A stretch of 64,000 nt of DNA from Legionella sp. (GTDB lineage: Bacteria > Pseudomonadota > Gammaproteobacteria > Legionellales > Legionellaceae). A program made the position numbers and the translations under genes. Positions 54,918 to 63,921 of the stretch are shown one piece after another (the first letter of the stretch is position 1; each line of letters opens with the position of its first letter). The notes under the pieces are model-generated. The model was not told the origin of the DNA. It saw only the letters and a list, made by a program, of their open reading frames with translations, and ran no database searches. The stretch lies in NCBI GenBank assembly GCA_031291115.1, contig JARLJQ010000008.1, positions 26,062 through 90,061 of the forward strand. Direction: 5' to 3'.

Positions 54918-54941
54918 CAAGCAAAGCTCTTGGTATCTCAT

Positions 54942-56120
54942 TCATTCTGTAGTGGTTGTCGTGCCACGAGCATGCTGAATAAATAAACGCTTAAGCGGAT
55001 CCAAGCTATTACAAAATCCTAGTCCCAACCCGCGTAAAGCCACAACAGGCTTAAAGGAATTACTGAATAGTCGCTTGAACCCTTCCATCAAAGCAATAAT
55101 TTGCCAAACTGCATGTTTGCGTTCGCGCTGATAAGCACCCAAGGCTTTTTTAGAGAGTAAATTGCCTTTAGCAGCATCCAGGCACTTAACCCAGGAACAC
55201 ACATCAGCCAAACCCACATTTAAACCAAGACCGGCCAAGGGATGAATGGTATGTGCTGCATCACCGAGTAATAACCAGCGAGCACCTGAATAATGAGTTA
55301 CATGCCTCATTTGTAAGGGAAATTGGTGACGTTTGCTGAGTACCTTAACTTGACCTAATTGGTACGCAAAAGCCTTAGTTACTGCCTCATTAAAGGCCTC
55401 ATCAGAAAGGCCCATTAACTCTTTGGCATGCATAGGCTCAGTAGACCAAACAATAGAGCAATGATGTTCATCTGCCAAAGGCAAAAAAGCTAAAGGACCA
55501 TCTGGATTAAAGACTTGATAAGCCGTATGTTGATGCGCTTTTTCAACGGCGACCGTTGCGACAATCGCTTGCTGTTTATAAGGCCAGCTGGTTAATTTCA
55601 CTTGAAGTTTTTGGCGCGCGGGTGAGTTAGCTCCATCTGCGATCATTAATAACTGGCCTTCCCAAACCTGCTCTTGGCTGCACACTCTAACGCGTTGCTC
55701 TTCATGATGTACTTCATCAATAACTGTTTCTGGAAACAAGCTAATCGCCGGATGTAAGACAATTTCATGCAATAAGGCCTGTTTCAGTATCGATTCTTCA
55801 ATAATAGACCCTAAGCTTGCAGCAGCAACATAACGCGAATCAAAATCAATATGCGCCCCACTTACTGCATCCCAAACATACATTTTACTGTAAGGAGCTA
55901 CGCGTTGCGGGTCCAAATGCCGCCATACATTGAGTTGCTGTAAAAAAGTCTGTGAGGCATGGTTAATGGCATAAACTCGTAAATCAGCGCGCGATGTATC
56001 TGCTTGTAACAAACCGGCATCGATAACCGCGACCGTGTAGCCACGCTGCGCCATTGCTAAGGCTGCCGTTAAACCGACAATACCGCCACCGAGTACCAGG
56101 ACTTGAGCTTCTTGACTCAT
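54942..56120 (-). CDS. ubiI: UbiI/VisC-type FAD monooxygenase
   Basis: A 392-residue flavin hydroxylase for ubiquinone biosynthesis (C5 hydroxylation in E. coli UbiI). The N-terminal FAD motif LGGGIVGLTAALAMAQ and the second motif GDAAHTIHPLAGLGLNVGL are intact. It overlaps ubiH by four bases and completes the conserved gamma-proteobacterial operon ygfB-pepP-ubiH-ubiI. Assignment between UbiI, UbiF and UbiH-like paralogues rests mainly on gene order. Confidence 0.85.
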   Translation of the reverse strand: MSQEAQVLVLGGGIVGLTAALAMAQRGYTVAVIDAGLLQADTSRADLRVYAINHASQTFLQQLNVWRHLDPQRVAPYSKMYVWDAVSGAHIDFDSRYVAAASLGSIIEESILKQALLHEIVLHPAISLFPETVIDEVHHEEQRVRVCSQEQVWEGQLLMIADGANSPARQKLQVKLTSWPYKQQAIVATVAVEKAHQHTAYQVFNPDGPLAFLPLADEHHCSIVWSTEPMHAKELMGLSDEAFNEAVTKAFAYQLGQVKVLSKRHQFPLQMRHVTHYSGARWLLLGDAAHTIHPLAGLGLNVGLADVCSWVKCLDAAKGNLLSKKALGAYQRERKHAVWQIIALMEGFKRLFSNSFKPVVALRGLGLGFCNSLDPLKRLFIQHARGTTTTTE

Positions 56121-57313
56121 TTGACCTCCTTCAACGCCATTTCACAGACCAAATCAGGAGTCACTCCGCCAAAACCACGCGCATAGCGTGCTAAAATATT
56201 TTTCAAAGCAGGAATGTTATCCAAAGCAATCAACCCTAAACCTCGCGCTGCACCTAAACCTGGCAAACGGCTGGTAAAAAGATGAATTAAGCCATCGGTA
56301 AATCGCGTAATTATTTTTTGATCATGCGCTCTTAATTGCACGTAATGGCGCAACATCGCTTCATTTAAGCCCTCTTTAGCAATGCATTGTGCCAAAGTAG
56401 CCACATCTCTTAATCCTAAATTAAATCCCTGCCCTGCGACCGGATGCAAGGTATGAGCTGCATTGCCCACAAAGACCACTGGCCATTTAATCTGCTCGGG
56501 CATTAACACTTGTTGCAAAGGAAAAACCGAACGCTTACCCGCTTGGGTAAAACGTCCCAAACGATAGCCAAAAGTCTGCTGTAATCGCCTTAAAAAATCT
56601 GCATCGGATAAAGACATTAACTGTTCTGCTTCTTGAGGAGGCATGGCCCAAACCAAAGACATTTTGTTATCCTGCATTGGTAACAAGGCCAAAGGACCAT
56701 GCGCCGTAAAACGCTCGTAAGCACGGCCATTATGCGGTTTTGCCAAACCAATATTAGCAACAATCGCTTGTTGATCGTATTTTTTAGTGTGCGCTGGTAA
56801 AGTACAAAAGCGACGCATCGCCGAATGCGCTCCATCTGCAGCAACAATAAGACGAGCACTCACCTCTATTTCACCAGACTCACTCTTAAGTACAGCGGAT
56901 TGATTCACAAGATCTACAGACTCTACAGTCGCAGGAGCCAAGACCTGCTGCGCATCCAAAACCTGATACAAAGCACGATTAATGTATTGCATTTCAACAA
57001 CATAGCCCAAGGGAGCATTTAATTCGCCCTGCAAGCGTGAGGCGCCAAAATGATGTTGATCAGAGATATGAATCAATTCTATGGGTGTAGCATGATTTTT
57101 TAGATGCTCCCAAACCCCAAGCATGTTTAAAATACGCTGACTTGCTGGCGATAAGGCTAAAGAGCGCGCATCAAAATCAGGCGTAATCTTGGCACTCAAA
57201 GGATGCGCATCAACCAATAAAGTACTAAACCCCAAACCTTGTAAAGCAAGGCTTAAGGTAGCTCCAGTCAAACCACCGCCAACAATCAGGATATCAATTT
57301 CTTTTTTAATCAC
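56117..57313 (-). CDS. ubiH: 2-octaprenyl-6-methoxyphenol hydroxylase UbiH
   Basis: A 398-residue FAD monooxygenase for ring hydroxylation (C6-type position) in ubiquinone synthesis. FAD motif GGGLTGATLSLAL at the N-terminus and GNAAHTLHPVAGQGFNLGL later. It follows pepP with an 8-base overlap and precedes ubiI. The gene order supports UbiH. Confidence 0.88.
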   Translation of the reverse strand: MIKKEIDILIVGGGLTGATLSLALQGLGFSTLLVDAHPLSAKITPDFDARSLALSPASQRILNMLGVWEHLKNHATPIELIHISDQHHFGASRLQGELNAPLGYVVEMQYINRALYQVLDAQQVLAPATVESVDLVNQSAVLKSESGEIEVSARLIVAADGAHSAMRRFCTLPAHTKKYDQQAIVANIGLAKPHNGRAYERFTAHGPLALLPMQDNKMSLVWAMPPQEAEQLMSLSDADFLRRLQQTFGYRLGRFTQAGKRSVFPLQQVLMPEQIKWPVVFVGNAAHTLHPVAGQGFNLGLRDVATLAQCIAKEGLNEAMLRHYVQLRAHDQKIITRFTDGLIHLFTSRLPGLGAARGLGLIALDNIPALKNILARYARGFGGVTPDLVCEMALKEVK

Positions 57314-58613
57314 GCATTAAAGCCTCAATCGCATGAACGTCAACAGGTAAAGCCCCTGTAAGTACTTCATGTCCGGTTTTCGTGACCGCCACATCGTCTT
57401 CGATACGCACACCAATGCCCCACCAACGCTTATCCACGCCGTGTGTCTTGGAACTGATATATAAACCTGGCTCTACAGTTAGAACCATGCCCGCTTCTAA
57501 AGGCCGCCACTCACCATTAATTTTATAAACGCCGCTATCATGTACATCTAATCCCAGCCAATGCCCTGAGTTATGCATGTAAAACGGCTTGTAAGCTTCA
57601 TTTGCTAATAATTGCTCTACATCACCATGCAAAATACCCAGCTCACATAAACCTTCGGTCAAAATGCGCAGGATCATTTGTTGCACCGCATTCCAGGGAA
57701 GCCCTGGTTTAATCGCAGCAATCCCTGCTTTTTGTGCCTTAAGCACTAATTCATAAATACTTTTTTGCTCTGGACTGAAAGCACCATTCACCGGGAACGT
57801 ACGTGTAATGTCTGCGGCGTAATTTTCATATTCACCACCCGCATCAATCAAGACCAAATCACCTTGATTTAAAGGCTGATTGTTATCGGTGTAATGCAAA
57901 ACGCAGGCATTTTCTCCGCCACCAACAATCGAATCATAAGCCACGCTGCGACAGCCTTGGCGATTAAATTCATAATTTAATTCGGCCTCTAACTGGTATT
58001 CTTGCTGCACGTGCTTGCATTGGCGCATTGCCCGCAGATGTGCGGCGACAGAAATACGAGCTGCCTGCCGCAGCAAATCAAGCTCTGCATCACTTTTGAA
58101 TAAGCGCATTTCACCTAATATTGGCTCTAAATCACATAAGCTCTGTGGTGCTTTAATGCCGCGACGCACTTGCCCTTTAAGCACTAGCAAAGCACTCATA
58201 ATTATTTTTTCTAACTCAGGATTACGCGCAAGCGCATAATATACTGCAGAATGTCCACCTAATAAGTGGGGTAGTTCTTCGGCAATACTATTTATCGGAA
58301 AAGCTGCGTGCATTCCTAAGTCATTAACAGCACCTTCTTGACCTAAACGTGTTCCCGTCCACTGTTCTTCAGCAGGATTACGCGGACGATTAAATAAAAT
58401 ACTTTGATCATCTGTTCCAGCAATCAGTACTAATAAGGCATCCGGCTCATTGAAGCCGGTCAAATAATAAAAATTACTGTCCTGACGAAAGCGGTAATGC
58501 GCATCCCCATTACGTAGTGCTGCATGCGCTGCAGGAATAATCGCCACACTGCCCGCAGGTAAATTGTTTGCTAATTTTTTTCTTCTGGCCTTATATTCTT
58601 GCTGAGTAATCAT
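57306..58613 (-). CDS. pepP: Xaa-Pro aminopeptidase PepP
   Basis: A 435-residue metallo-aminopeptidase of family M24B that cleaves N-terminal residues before proline. The N-terminal domain contains FYYLTGFNEPDA. The catalytic C-terminal domain carries metal ligands in DAGGEYENYAADITRT, HNSGHWLGLDVHD and VEPGLY. Length is normal. It lies 12 bases after ygfB. Confidence 0.95.
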   Translation of the reverse strand: MITQQEYKARRKKLANNLPAGSVAIIPAAHAALRNGDAHYRFRQDSNFYYLTGFNEPDALLVLIAGTDDQSILFNRPRNPAEEQWTGTRLGQEGAVNDLGMHAAFPINSIAEELPHLLGGHSAVYYALARNPELEKIIMSALLVLKGQVRRGIKAPQSLCDLEPILGEMRLFKSDAELDLLRQAARISVAAHLRAMRQCKHVQQEYQLEAELNYEFNRQGCRSVAYDSIVGGGENACVLHYTDNNQPLNQGDLVLIDAGGEYENYAADITRTFPVNGAFSPEQKSIYELVLKAQKAGIAAIKPGLPWNAVQQMILRILTEGLCELGILHGDVEQLLANEAYKPFYMHNSGHWLGLDVHDSGVYKINGEWRPLEAGMVLTVEPGLYISSKTHGVDKRWWGIGVRIEDDVAVTKTGHEVLTGALPVDVHAIEALMRD

Positions 58614-58625
58614 GTAAACATCCTT

Positions 58626-59207
58626 TTAATGGGTTGTGTCTGAATCACCACGTTCTTTTTCATTTAACTTTAAATCACCGTGCAAACGAATTACTGCCAT
58701 ACGCGCGTATTCGCTTACTTCCATCAAGGCGCGTTCATCTTCTTCATCAGCATCCAAGGTATCACAATCCAGCTCCGCAAACTCAATCATATGTTGCATC
58801 GCATCTTGTGCGTCTTCCTCATAAAACTCATCCATGCTCACTCCGGTTAAGGTTAAAGCCTGAATGAATCCCTCACACCATTCACTAAAGGCTAGCGCAC
58901 GTTCACGTAAAGAATCTTGATCATCAGGAAGCATCATTTCAAATTCAAAATCAAAATTAGAAATTTGCTGTTGACTGATAGAAAAAACCTCAAACATTGC
59001 TAAAGCGGCATTCCGACTTTCCTCATCCTTTTTATTATTCAATAAAGCCCGAATGTACGCTTCTCCCTGGGTGTCAGCTCCGGCGCACACATAGCCGCAC
59101 ATCATTCCGTGTAAGGAACTGGCTGAAGCAGGTAAGGACAAATAAGAAAGAACATCAACAAAGCCATCATAATCAGGCAAAGACAAGTGTTTATTTTCTA
59201 CAGACAT
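58626..59207 (-). CDS. YgfB/UPF0149 family protein
   Basis: A 193-residue acidic helical protein with the family landmarks LHGMMCGYVCAG near residue 33, the LALSEWC-type segment (here ALAFSEWCEGF) and a C-terminal RALMEVSEYARMAV. It is usually located upstream of pepP, as here. In some gamma-proteobacteria YgfB affects antibiotic resistance regulation, but its molecular action in Legionella is unknown. Confidence 0.92.
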   Translation of the reverse strand: MSVENKHLSLPDYDGFVDVLSYLSLPASASSLHGMMCGYVCAGADTQGEAYIRALLNNKKDEESRNAALAMFEVFSISQQQISNFDFEFEMMLPDDQDSLRERALAFSEWCEGFIQALTLTGVSMDEFYEEDAQDAMQHMIEFAELDCDTLDADEEDERALMEVSEYARMAVIRLHGDLKLNEKERGDSDTTH

Positions 59208-59334
59208 GGTTCACTCATTTATAAAAAATGCATATGATAACCGATTTATAGCAGGGGTTCATCAAGTGCCGCATTCATGCTATTTTATTTTTTATATAAA
59301 AAGGGTATAGCTACAGCAAACAAGGGAACATACC

Positions 59335-60198
59335 ATGCTAAAAACCTTAGCAGAATACCAGTTTATTGACGTACATTATCACGCCAATCCTGATCTATAT
59401 ACCAGACGTCATTCGGCTCTTGAAGCAGGCAAACGCTACCAAAAGCATCATGCAGCCGTTGTCTTAACAAGCCATTTAGGTTCAACCGCTGTACAAGCAA
59501 CCTTGGCTCAAGCAGAAGGCTATCCTGTTTTGCCTTCATTGGTACTGAATGACATCACCGGCGGCTTTGATTATCGAGTCATTATCCGCGCTTTACTGGA
59601 ATACAAACCTTTAATTGAGGCCCGTCTGCTAGTACATTTTCCTACCATTACGGGAAGAGCCTATCAATCAAAATTAACACGTACTTTCAGTAACGAGCGC
59701 TACATCAGTGCGAGTCAAAAGCCTTTAACGCTATTTAACGATTGTTTTCAATTAAGACCTGAAGTAATTGATTTAATTAAAACAGCTGCTGATGAACCTA
59801 TCGTATTCTCAACAGGACATGCCTCCAAAGAAGAAACGTATGCCTTAATCGAGGAGATGGGAAAATATAAAAACTGCAAATTAATGTTAAATCAACCCGC
59901 CAATCCATTAACCGATTTAGATGCTCAAGCCTTATTAGAAATTTCCCGTGAGTCGCATGTTTTTATTGAGCAAACAGCCTTAACTTATTTATTGGGCTAC
60001 CAAAATGAAGAAGATTTTAAACAGGTTTTAACAGCGGTTCCGCAGGTTATATACAGCTCTGACTTAGGACAAACCAATCAACTGGATGTTGATGACTACA
60101 TTCAAAAAAGCTTGGACTATTTTAAGTTATTTAAGCTTAGTGACGAAAGAAAAGAGCTTATCTGGCAAAAAAATCCGGCCGCCCTGCTTGGTTTTTAA
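59335..60198 (+). CDS. DUF6282-type amidohydrolase-like protein
   Basis: A 287-residue TIM-barrel-like protein with a metal-binding HxH (H14, H16) in DVHYHANPD, a further histidine in STGHASKEE, and a C-terminal LIWQKNPAALLG typical of the amidohydrolase superfamily. I assign it to the DUF6282 group by this pattern. The metal site looks usable. The substrate is unknown. It is divergent from ygfB and upstream of zapA. Confidence 0.72.
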   Translation: MLKTLAEYQFIDVHYHANPDLYTRRHSALEAGKRYQKHHAAVVLTSHLGSTAVQATLAQAEGYPVLPSLVLNDITGGFDYRVIIRALLEYKPLIEARLLVHFPTITGRAYQSKLTRTFSNERYISASQKPLTLFNDCFQLRPEVIDLIKTAADEPIVFSTGHASKEETYALIEEMGKYKNCKLMLNQPANPLTDLDAQALLEISRESHVFIEQTALTYLLGYQNEEDFKQVLTAVPQVIYSSDLGQTNQLDVDDYIQKSLDYFKLFKLSDERKELIWQKNPAALLGF

Positions 60199-60302
60199 TT
60201 GTCCAGATTCATAACGGCATGCTATTTATATAACAACATTTGCTGCTTGCGAGCAAAATTGTTACTATTTACTCAGAACCATAGGAACGTAAAGGCCTGA
60301 TC

Positions 60303-60623
60303 ATGACGCAGATGAAACCGTGCACCATTAAAATATTAAATAAATCTTATGAAATCAAATGTCCAGAAGGTGAAGAGGCTAATTTGTTGCTTGCGGCACA
60401 GAAGCTAAATAGCCAAATTCTTATTAATAAAAAGAAAGCCAAGCATCTGGATAATTTTCACACGCTAATGCTTGCGGCTCTTGATATCAGCCATGAATTA
60501 GTCATGTGTAAAAGCCAGCAAGCACAACAAAGTCACCAGGTAACCCAGTTTATTTCCTCACTGGAAAATAAAATTAATAAAATGGTTAATGGCGAAATAG
60601 AGCACGCAGTAGCGGCTGATTAG
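60303..60623 (+). CDS. zapA: Cell division protein ZapA
   Basis: A 106-residue protein that binds and bundles FtsZ at the division ring. An N-terminal globular region (TIKILNKSYEIKCPEGEE) is followed by an extended helix. Length and the location near ygfB match gamma-proteobacterial zapA. In many relatives the 6S RNA gene follows immediately, but the 89-bp gap here cannot hold it. Confidence 0.93.
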   Translation: MTQMKPCTIKILNKSYEIKCPEGEEANLLLAAQKLNSQILINKKKAKHLDNFHTLMLAALDISHELVMCKSQQAQQSHQVTQFISSLENKINKMVNGEIEHAVAAD

Positions 60624-60633
60624 TACACCCTGC

Positions 60634-60677
60634 GACCGTAAATAAGTGGGTACCGAGTTATCCATTTATTTACGGTC
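60634..60677. promoter_or_regulatory. Long stem-loop between zapA and the FMN synthase gene
   Basis: GACCGTAAATAAGTGG and CCATTTATTTACGGTC form a 16-bp stem (one G-U pair) with a 12-base loop. No T-tract follows, so it is either a zapA terminator of unusual type, an operator or a repeat element. Confidence 0.5.
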
Positions 60678-60712
60678 AAAACCAAGACCGCACCATTAAA
60701 AGGAATTAATTA

Positions 60713-62284
60713 ATGAGACGCCAATGGTATATCGGCTTCGGAACCATTTTAATCATCGCATTAGCCCTTTTTGCCATGCTGCACAGCGTCAAATGGTTCA
60801 TTGGCTTTCTCATTCCCATTATCCTCCTATGGATTTATGATCTGACGCAAAAAAAACATACTATCTTGCGTAACTTCCCCGTTTTAGGTCACGTCCGTTA
60901 TTTCTTAGAGTTTATTCGCCCTGAAATTCAACAATATTTTATTGCTACCGATGAAAGTGAATTGCCCTTTAATCGAGAAATACGCTCCCTGATTTATGAG
61001 CGCGCAAAAAATTCCCGTGACACCGTCCCCTTTGGAACCGAGCGCGATATTTTAAGCGTTGGTTATACCTGGGCACTCCATTCTCTGGCCCCCAAGCACT
61101 CATCAGAAGTAGAACCAAGAATTACCGTTGGTGGGCCTGATTGCTTGCAACCTTACAGCGCTTCCCGCTTAAATATCTCGGGAATGAGTTTTGGTGCCCT
61201 TTCTGGAAAAGCCATTATGGCTATGAATAAAGGAGCCCTGATTGGCGGTTTTGCCCAAAATACAGGTGAAGGTGGTTTAAGTACTTACCACCTGCAAGGT
61301 GGTGATCTTGTTTTTCAAATTGGTACGGCCTATTTTGGCTGTCGCGATGCAGAAGGAAATTTTAATCTCGATGAATTCGCTATTGAAGCCAATCGCAAAG
61401 AAGTGAAAATGATTGAAATCAAACTCTCTCAAGGAGCCAAACCCTCACACGGCGGCATCTTGCCTGCAGCCAAATTAACTAAAGAAATTGCTCTGGTAAG
61501 AAAAGTGCCTATGGGTCATGACGTGGTATCCCCTATGGCACATACGGCCTTTAATAGCCCAGAAGGTTTGCTGCATTTCATCAAACAGCTGCGCGACCTG
61601 TCTCATGGAAAACCCATCGGCTTTAAACTATGCCTAGGCCGGAAAGATGAGTTTTTAGCCATTTGTAAAGCCATGCTCAAAACGCAAATCATGCCAGATT
61701 TTATTACTGTTGATGGCGCAGAAGGAGGTACGGGGGCTGCGCCTGTAGAATACGTTAATTTTATTGGCACACCTCTAGAAGCAGGCTTAATCTTCGTACA
61801 TAACGCCTTGGTAGGTGTTAATTTACGCGATAAAATCCGCATTATTTGCAGCGGGAAAGTCACCAATGGCTTTGATTTGTTAACCAATATCGCATTAGGT
61901 GCTGACATTTGTAATGCCGCGCGCGCAATGATGATGGCAACAGGATGTCTGCAAACCAAACAATGCAACACCAATACCTGCCCAACAGGAGTTGCAACCC
62001 AAAGCAAACGCTTGCAATACGGATTGGTTGTTGAAGAAAAGAAACAACAGGTAGCCAATTTCCATAAAAATACCATGAAGAGCTTTTTGGAAATGGTAGG
62101 CTCAATAGGCCTAGATAATCCAAGCGACCTCAAGCCCTCTCATATTATGCGACGGGTTAGCGTCCAAGAAATAAAAACCTTTGACGAAATTTATGACTAT
62201 CTGGCACCAGGACAACTATTGGGGCCTTATATTCCCAATAGTTACAAGTCTTACTGGGAAATGGCGTCTCCAGAACGGTTTTAA
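60713..62284 (+). CDS. FMN-binding glutamate synthase family protein
   Basis: A 523-residue protein matching the FMN domain of the large glutamate synthase subunit, with two membrane segments at the N-terminus (about 6-38). FMN-domain motifs include ISGMSFGALSGKA, GGFAQNTGEGG and DGAEGGTGAAP. The [3Fe-4S] cysteines are in C-x5-C-x4-C of CLQTKQCNTNTC. There is no glutaminase domain, so it is not a complete GOGAT. Family members are membrane-associated oxidoreductases of unknown substrate. Confidence 0.88.
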   Translation: MRRQWYIGFGTILIIALALFAMLHSVKWFIGFLIPIILLWIYDLTQKKHTILRNFPVLGHVRYFLEFIRPEIQQYFIATDESELPFNREIRSLIYERAKNSRDTVPFGTERDILSVGYTWALHSLAPKHSSEVEPRITVGGPDCLQPYSASRLNISGMSFGALSGKAIMAMNKGALIGGFAQNTGEGGLSTYHLQGGDLVFQIGTAYFGCRDAEGNFNLDEFAIEANRKEVKMIEIKLSQGAKPSHGGILPAAKLTKEIALVRKVPMGHDVVSPMAHTAFNSPEGLLHFIKQLRDLSHGKPIGFKLCLGRKDEFLAICKAMLKTQIMPDFITVDGAEGGTGAAPVEYVNFIGTPLEAGLIFVHNALVGVNLRDKIRIICSGKVTNGFDLLTNIALGADICNAARAMMMATGCLQTKQCNTNTCPTGVATQSKRLQYGLVVEEKKQQVANFHKNTMKSFLEMVGSIGLDNPSDLKPSHIMRRVSVQEIKTFDEIYDYLAPGQLLGPYIPNSYKSYWEMASPERF

Positions 62285-62285
62285 T

Positions 62286-62840
62286 TTACTTCCACTTAAT
62301 ATTACAACCCAGGCTAGCCTTTTGCTCTGCATCCACAGGCTTACCAGCAAGAATATTATCCAAAGCATGTTGCAAATGCGCACCAGTGAGCGGTTTATTA
62401 TTTCCCGGAGTCGACTCATCCAGGCAACCGCGATAAACACAAAGTAAGTCTTTATCAAAAATATAAAAATCAGGCGTACATGCAGCAGCATAAGCCTTAG
62501 CAACATCCTGACTTTCATCATATAAATAAGGAAAAGAGTAGTGTGCGTTTTCGGCCTCACGACGCATCAGCTCCGGACCATCCGCAGGATATTTCGTCAC
62601 ATCATTAGAACTGATGGCAATAAATTGAATCCCTTTGGGCTGATAAATTTCCGCGAGCTCAACCAATTTCGGTTGCACGTGTTTTACGTAAGGGCAATGA
62701 TTGGATAAAAACATAATCACTGTGGCAATTGAAGATTTATACTGTGCTAATGAAACCAATTCATTCGTGCGTGTGTCTACTAAAGTAAAATCCGGCGCCT
62801 TACTTCCTAACGGAAGCATATTTGATGCAGTTGCTGCCAT
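62286..62840 (-). CDS. Thioredoxin-fold peroxiredoxin-like protein
   Basis: A 184-residue AhpC/TSA-like protein beginning MAATASNMLPLGSKAPDF. The active-site position reads FLSNHCPYVKH, with a single N-terminal cysteine in CPYV as in the atypical thioredoxin-like family often found beside metabolic genes. An additional ACTPDFYIFD contains a cis-proline. ATG 62840 has AGGAG nine bases upstream. A longer upstream reading frame to 63053 runs through palindromic element B and is not real. Likely cytoplasmic. Confidence 0.88.
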   Translation of the reverse strand: MAATASNMLPLGSKAPDFTLVDTRTNELVSLAQYKSSIATVIMFLSNHCPYVKHVQPKLVELAEIYQPKGIQFIAISSNDVTKYPADGPELMRREAENAHYSFPYLYDESQDVAKAYAAACTPDFYIFDKDLLCVYRGCLDESTPGNNKPLTGAHLQHALDNILAGKPVDAEQKASLGCNIKWK

Positions 62841-62935
62841 AATCAATAACTCCTGAGCGATGAAAATAATAGAGAAGATTATGCGCAGAAACGAATATTT
62901 ACAATGTTTTTTAAATAATAAGAAATTTGTTTTAT

Positions 62936-63079
62936 TAGGGTCTGTTGACATTTCGCTAGATTGAGCCGAAATAGACCGATTTTCGAGCACCGAAGCGCAG
63001 CATACACTTGTATGTGAGCATCGGAGCGCAGAAAATCGACCTATTTCGGCCAAGATAGTAGAAATGTCAACAGACCCTA
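62936..63079. mobile_element. 144-bp palindromic TA-flanked MITE-like element B
   Basis: An imperfect palindrome whose terminal 19 bases (TAGGGTCTGTTGACATTTC) are perfectly inverted. Inner matching blocks GCCGAAATAG and GATTTTC occur on both arms, and the centre is CATACACTTGTATG. The ends are TA. It contains no gene and lies between the thioredoxin-like and membrane-protein genes. Size, palindromic form and TA ends match element A at 13192, though the sequences differ. Confidence 0.7.
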
Positions 63080-63186
63080 TTTAATGAGTTAGATTTAATA
63101 CAGCCTGATGTAAGCTAAAAATTTGCAAGATGGATAATAGTTATATAATCTTACCGCAAAAAATATAACTCATCTCAAGGACTAAT

Positions 63187-63861
63187 ATGATGGTTGATCC
63201 GCTTATAATTCTCCAAAAGTTATCAAAACATCGATTTTTAGGCCAACCAAATCTTGTGCAAAATAACCCCAGGTTTTATAAGCTAAATGAACATGCTCCT
63301 CTAATAATTAGTGGATGCAAAGAGCTGCTTTCCCTGACCAATGATGATTATACTAAGAAGCGTTTAGGGCTTATTATTCAACACACCCAAGAACTGCTCC
63401 GCTTAGCATACCAACAATCGATTGAGAAAACGCCGGAAATTTCACAACAGCTCAGTTCTATTTGCAATCAATTGCAAACTCAAGAATTAAGCTTGCCTTC
63501 AGTGATTCATACTCCCAAAGGCCTTGCGGATACAAATTATAAAATTGCTTTAACCTGTTTCTATATTATCTTATTAAGTGTTGCCCTTGCGGTTGGAGCC
63601 ACTTTCGGAGCATGGTATTTTGGCTTTTTAGCTGCCGGCTATTTTACGGATGTATTAGTGATGGCACTTTCAGCAATCGGCATCCCAGCTCTTTGCATCG
63701 GCTTATTTTCTTACGGCTCCTACCAGGCACAAAAAGATCCTGTATCTGAAAAACTGTGTGCATTGGAACATAATATAGAGAATTTTTGCGATAGTCTGGC
63801 GGCATTTGAAGAAGTAGAGATAAAGATAGAGGAAGCCGAAATGACACTGAGCCAGCATTAG
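63187..63861 (+). CDS. Effector-like membrane protein
   Basis: A 224-residue protein with a helical N-terminal half (about 1-115), two adjacent membrane helices (about 117-175) and a charged C-terminal helix containing EEVEIKIEEAEM. A glutamate-rich block near the C-terminus is a known feature of many Dot/Icm signals, so translocation is plausible but inferred. No signal peptide or known domain. The start may be 63187 or 63190 (MMV). Confidence 0.75.
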   Translation: MMVDPLIILQKLSKHRFLGQPNLVQNNPRFYKLNEHAPLIISGCKELLSLTNDDYTKKRLGLIIQHTQELLRLAYQQSIEKTPEISQQLSSICNQLQTQELSLPSVIHTPKGLADTNYKIALTCFYIILLSVALAVGATFGAWYFGFLAAGYFTDVLVMALSAIGIPALCIGLFSYGSYQAQKDPVSEKLCALEHNIENFCDSLAAFEEVEIKIEEAEMTLSQH

Positions 63862-63865
63862 GAGA

Positions 63866-63904
63866 TCAACTATGTTTAAAAAATATTTTTTTAAACATAG
63901 TTGA
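63866..63904. terminator. Perfect 18-bp palindrome after the membrane-protein gene
   Basis: TCAACTATGTTTAAAAAA and its exact complement around TAT, starting five bases after the stop. The T-rich right arm could serve as an intrinsic terminator. An IS110-type transposase ends 18 bases further on; IS110/IS1111 elements often insert next to such stem-loops. Confidence 0.6.
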
Positions 63905-63921
63905 GTAAACTTTAGTCAGGG

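Noticed and set aside
61603..62133. Minus-strand 176-codon open frame
   Set aside because: Shadow of the FMN glutamate synthase-like gene; cysteine-rich, no recognisable fold.
62841..63053. In-frame N-terminal extension of the thioredoxin-fold gene up to 63053
   Set aside because: It runs through palindromic element B, has no ribosome site and no family similarity; ATG 62840 has AGGAG at the right distance.
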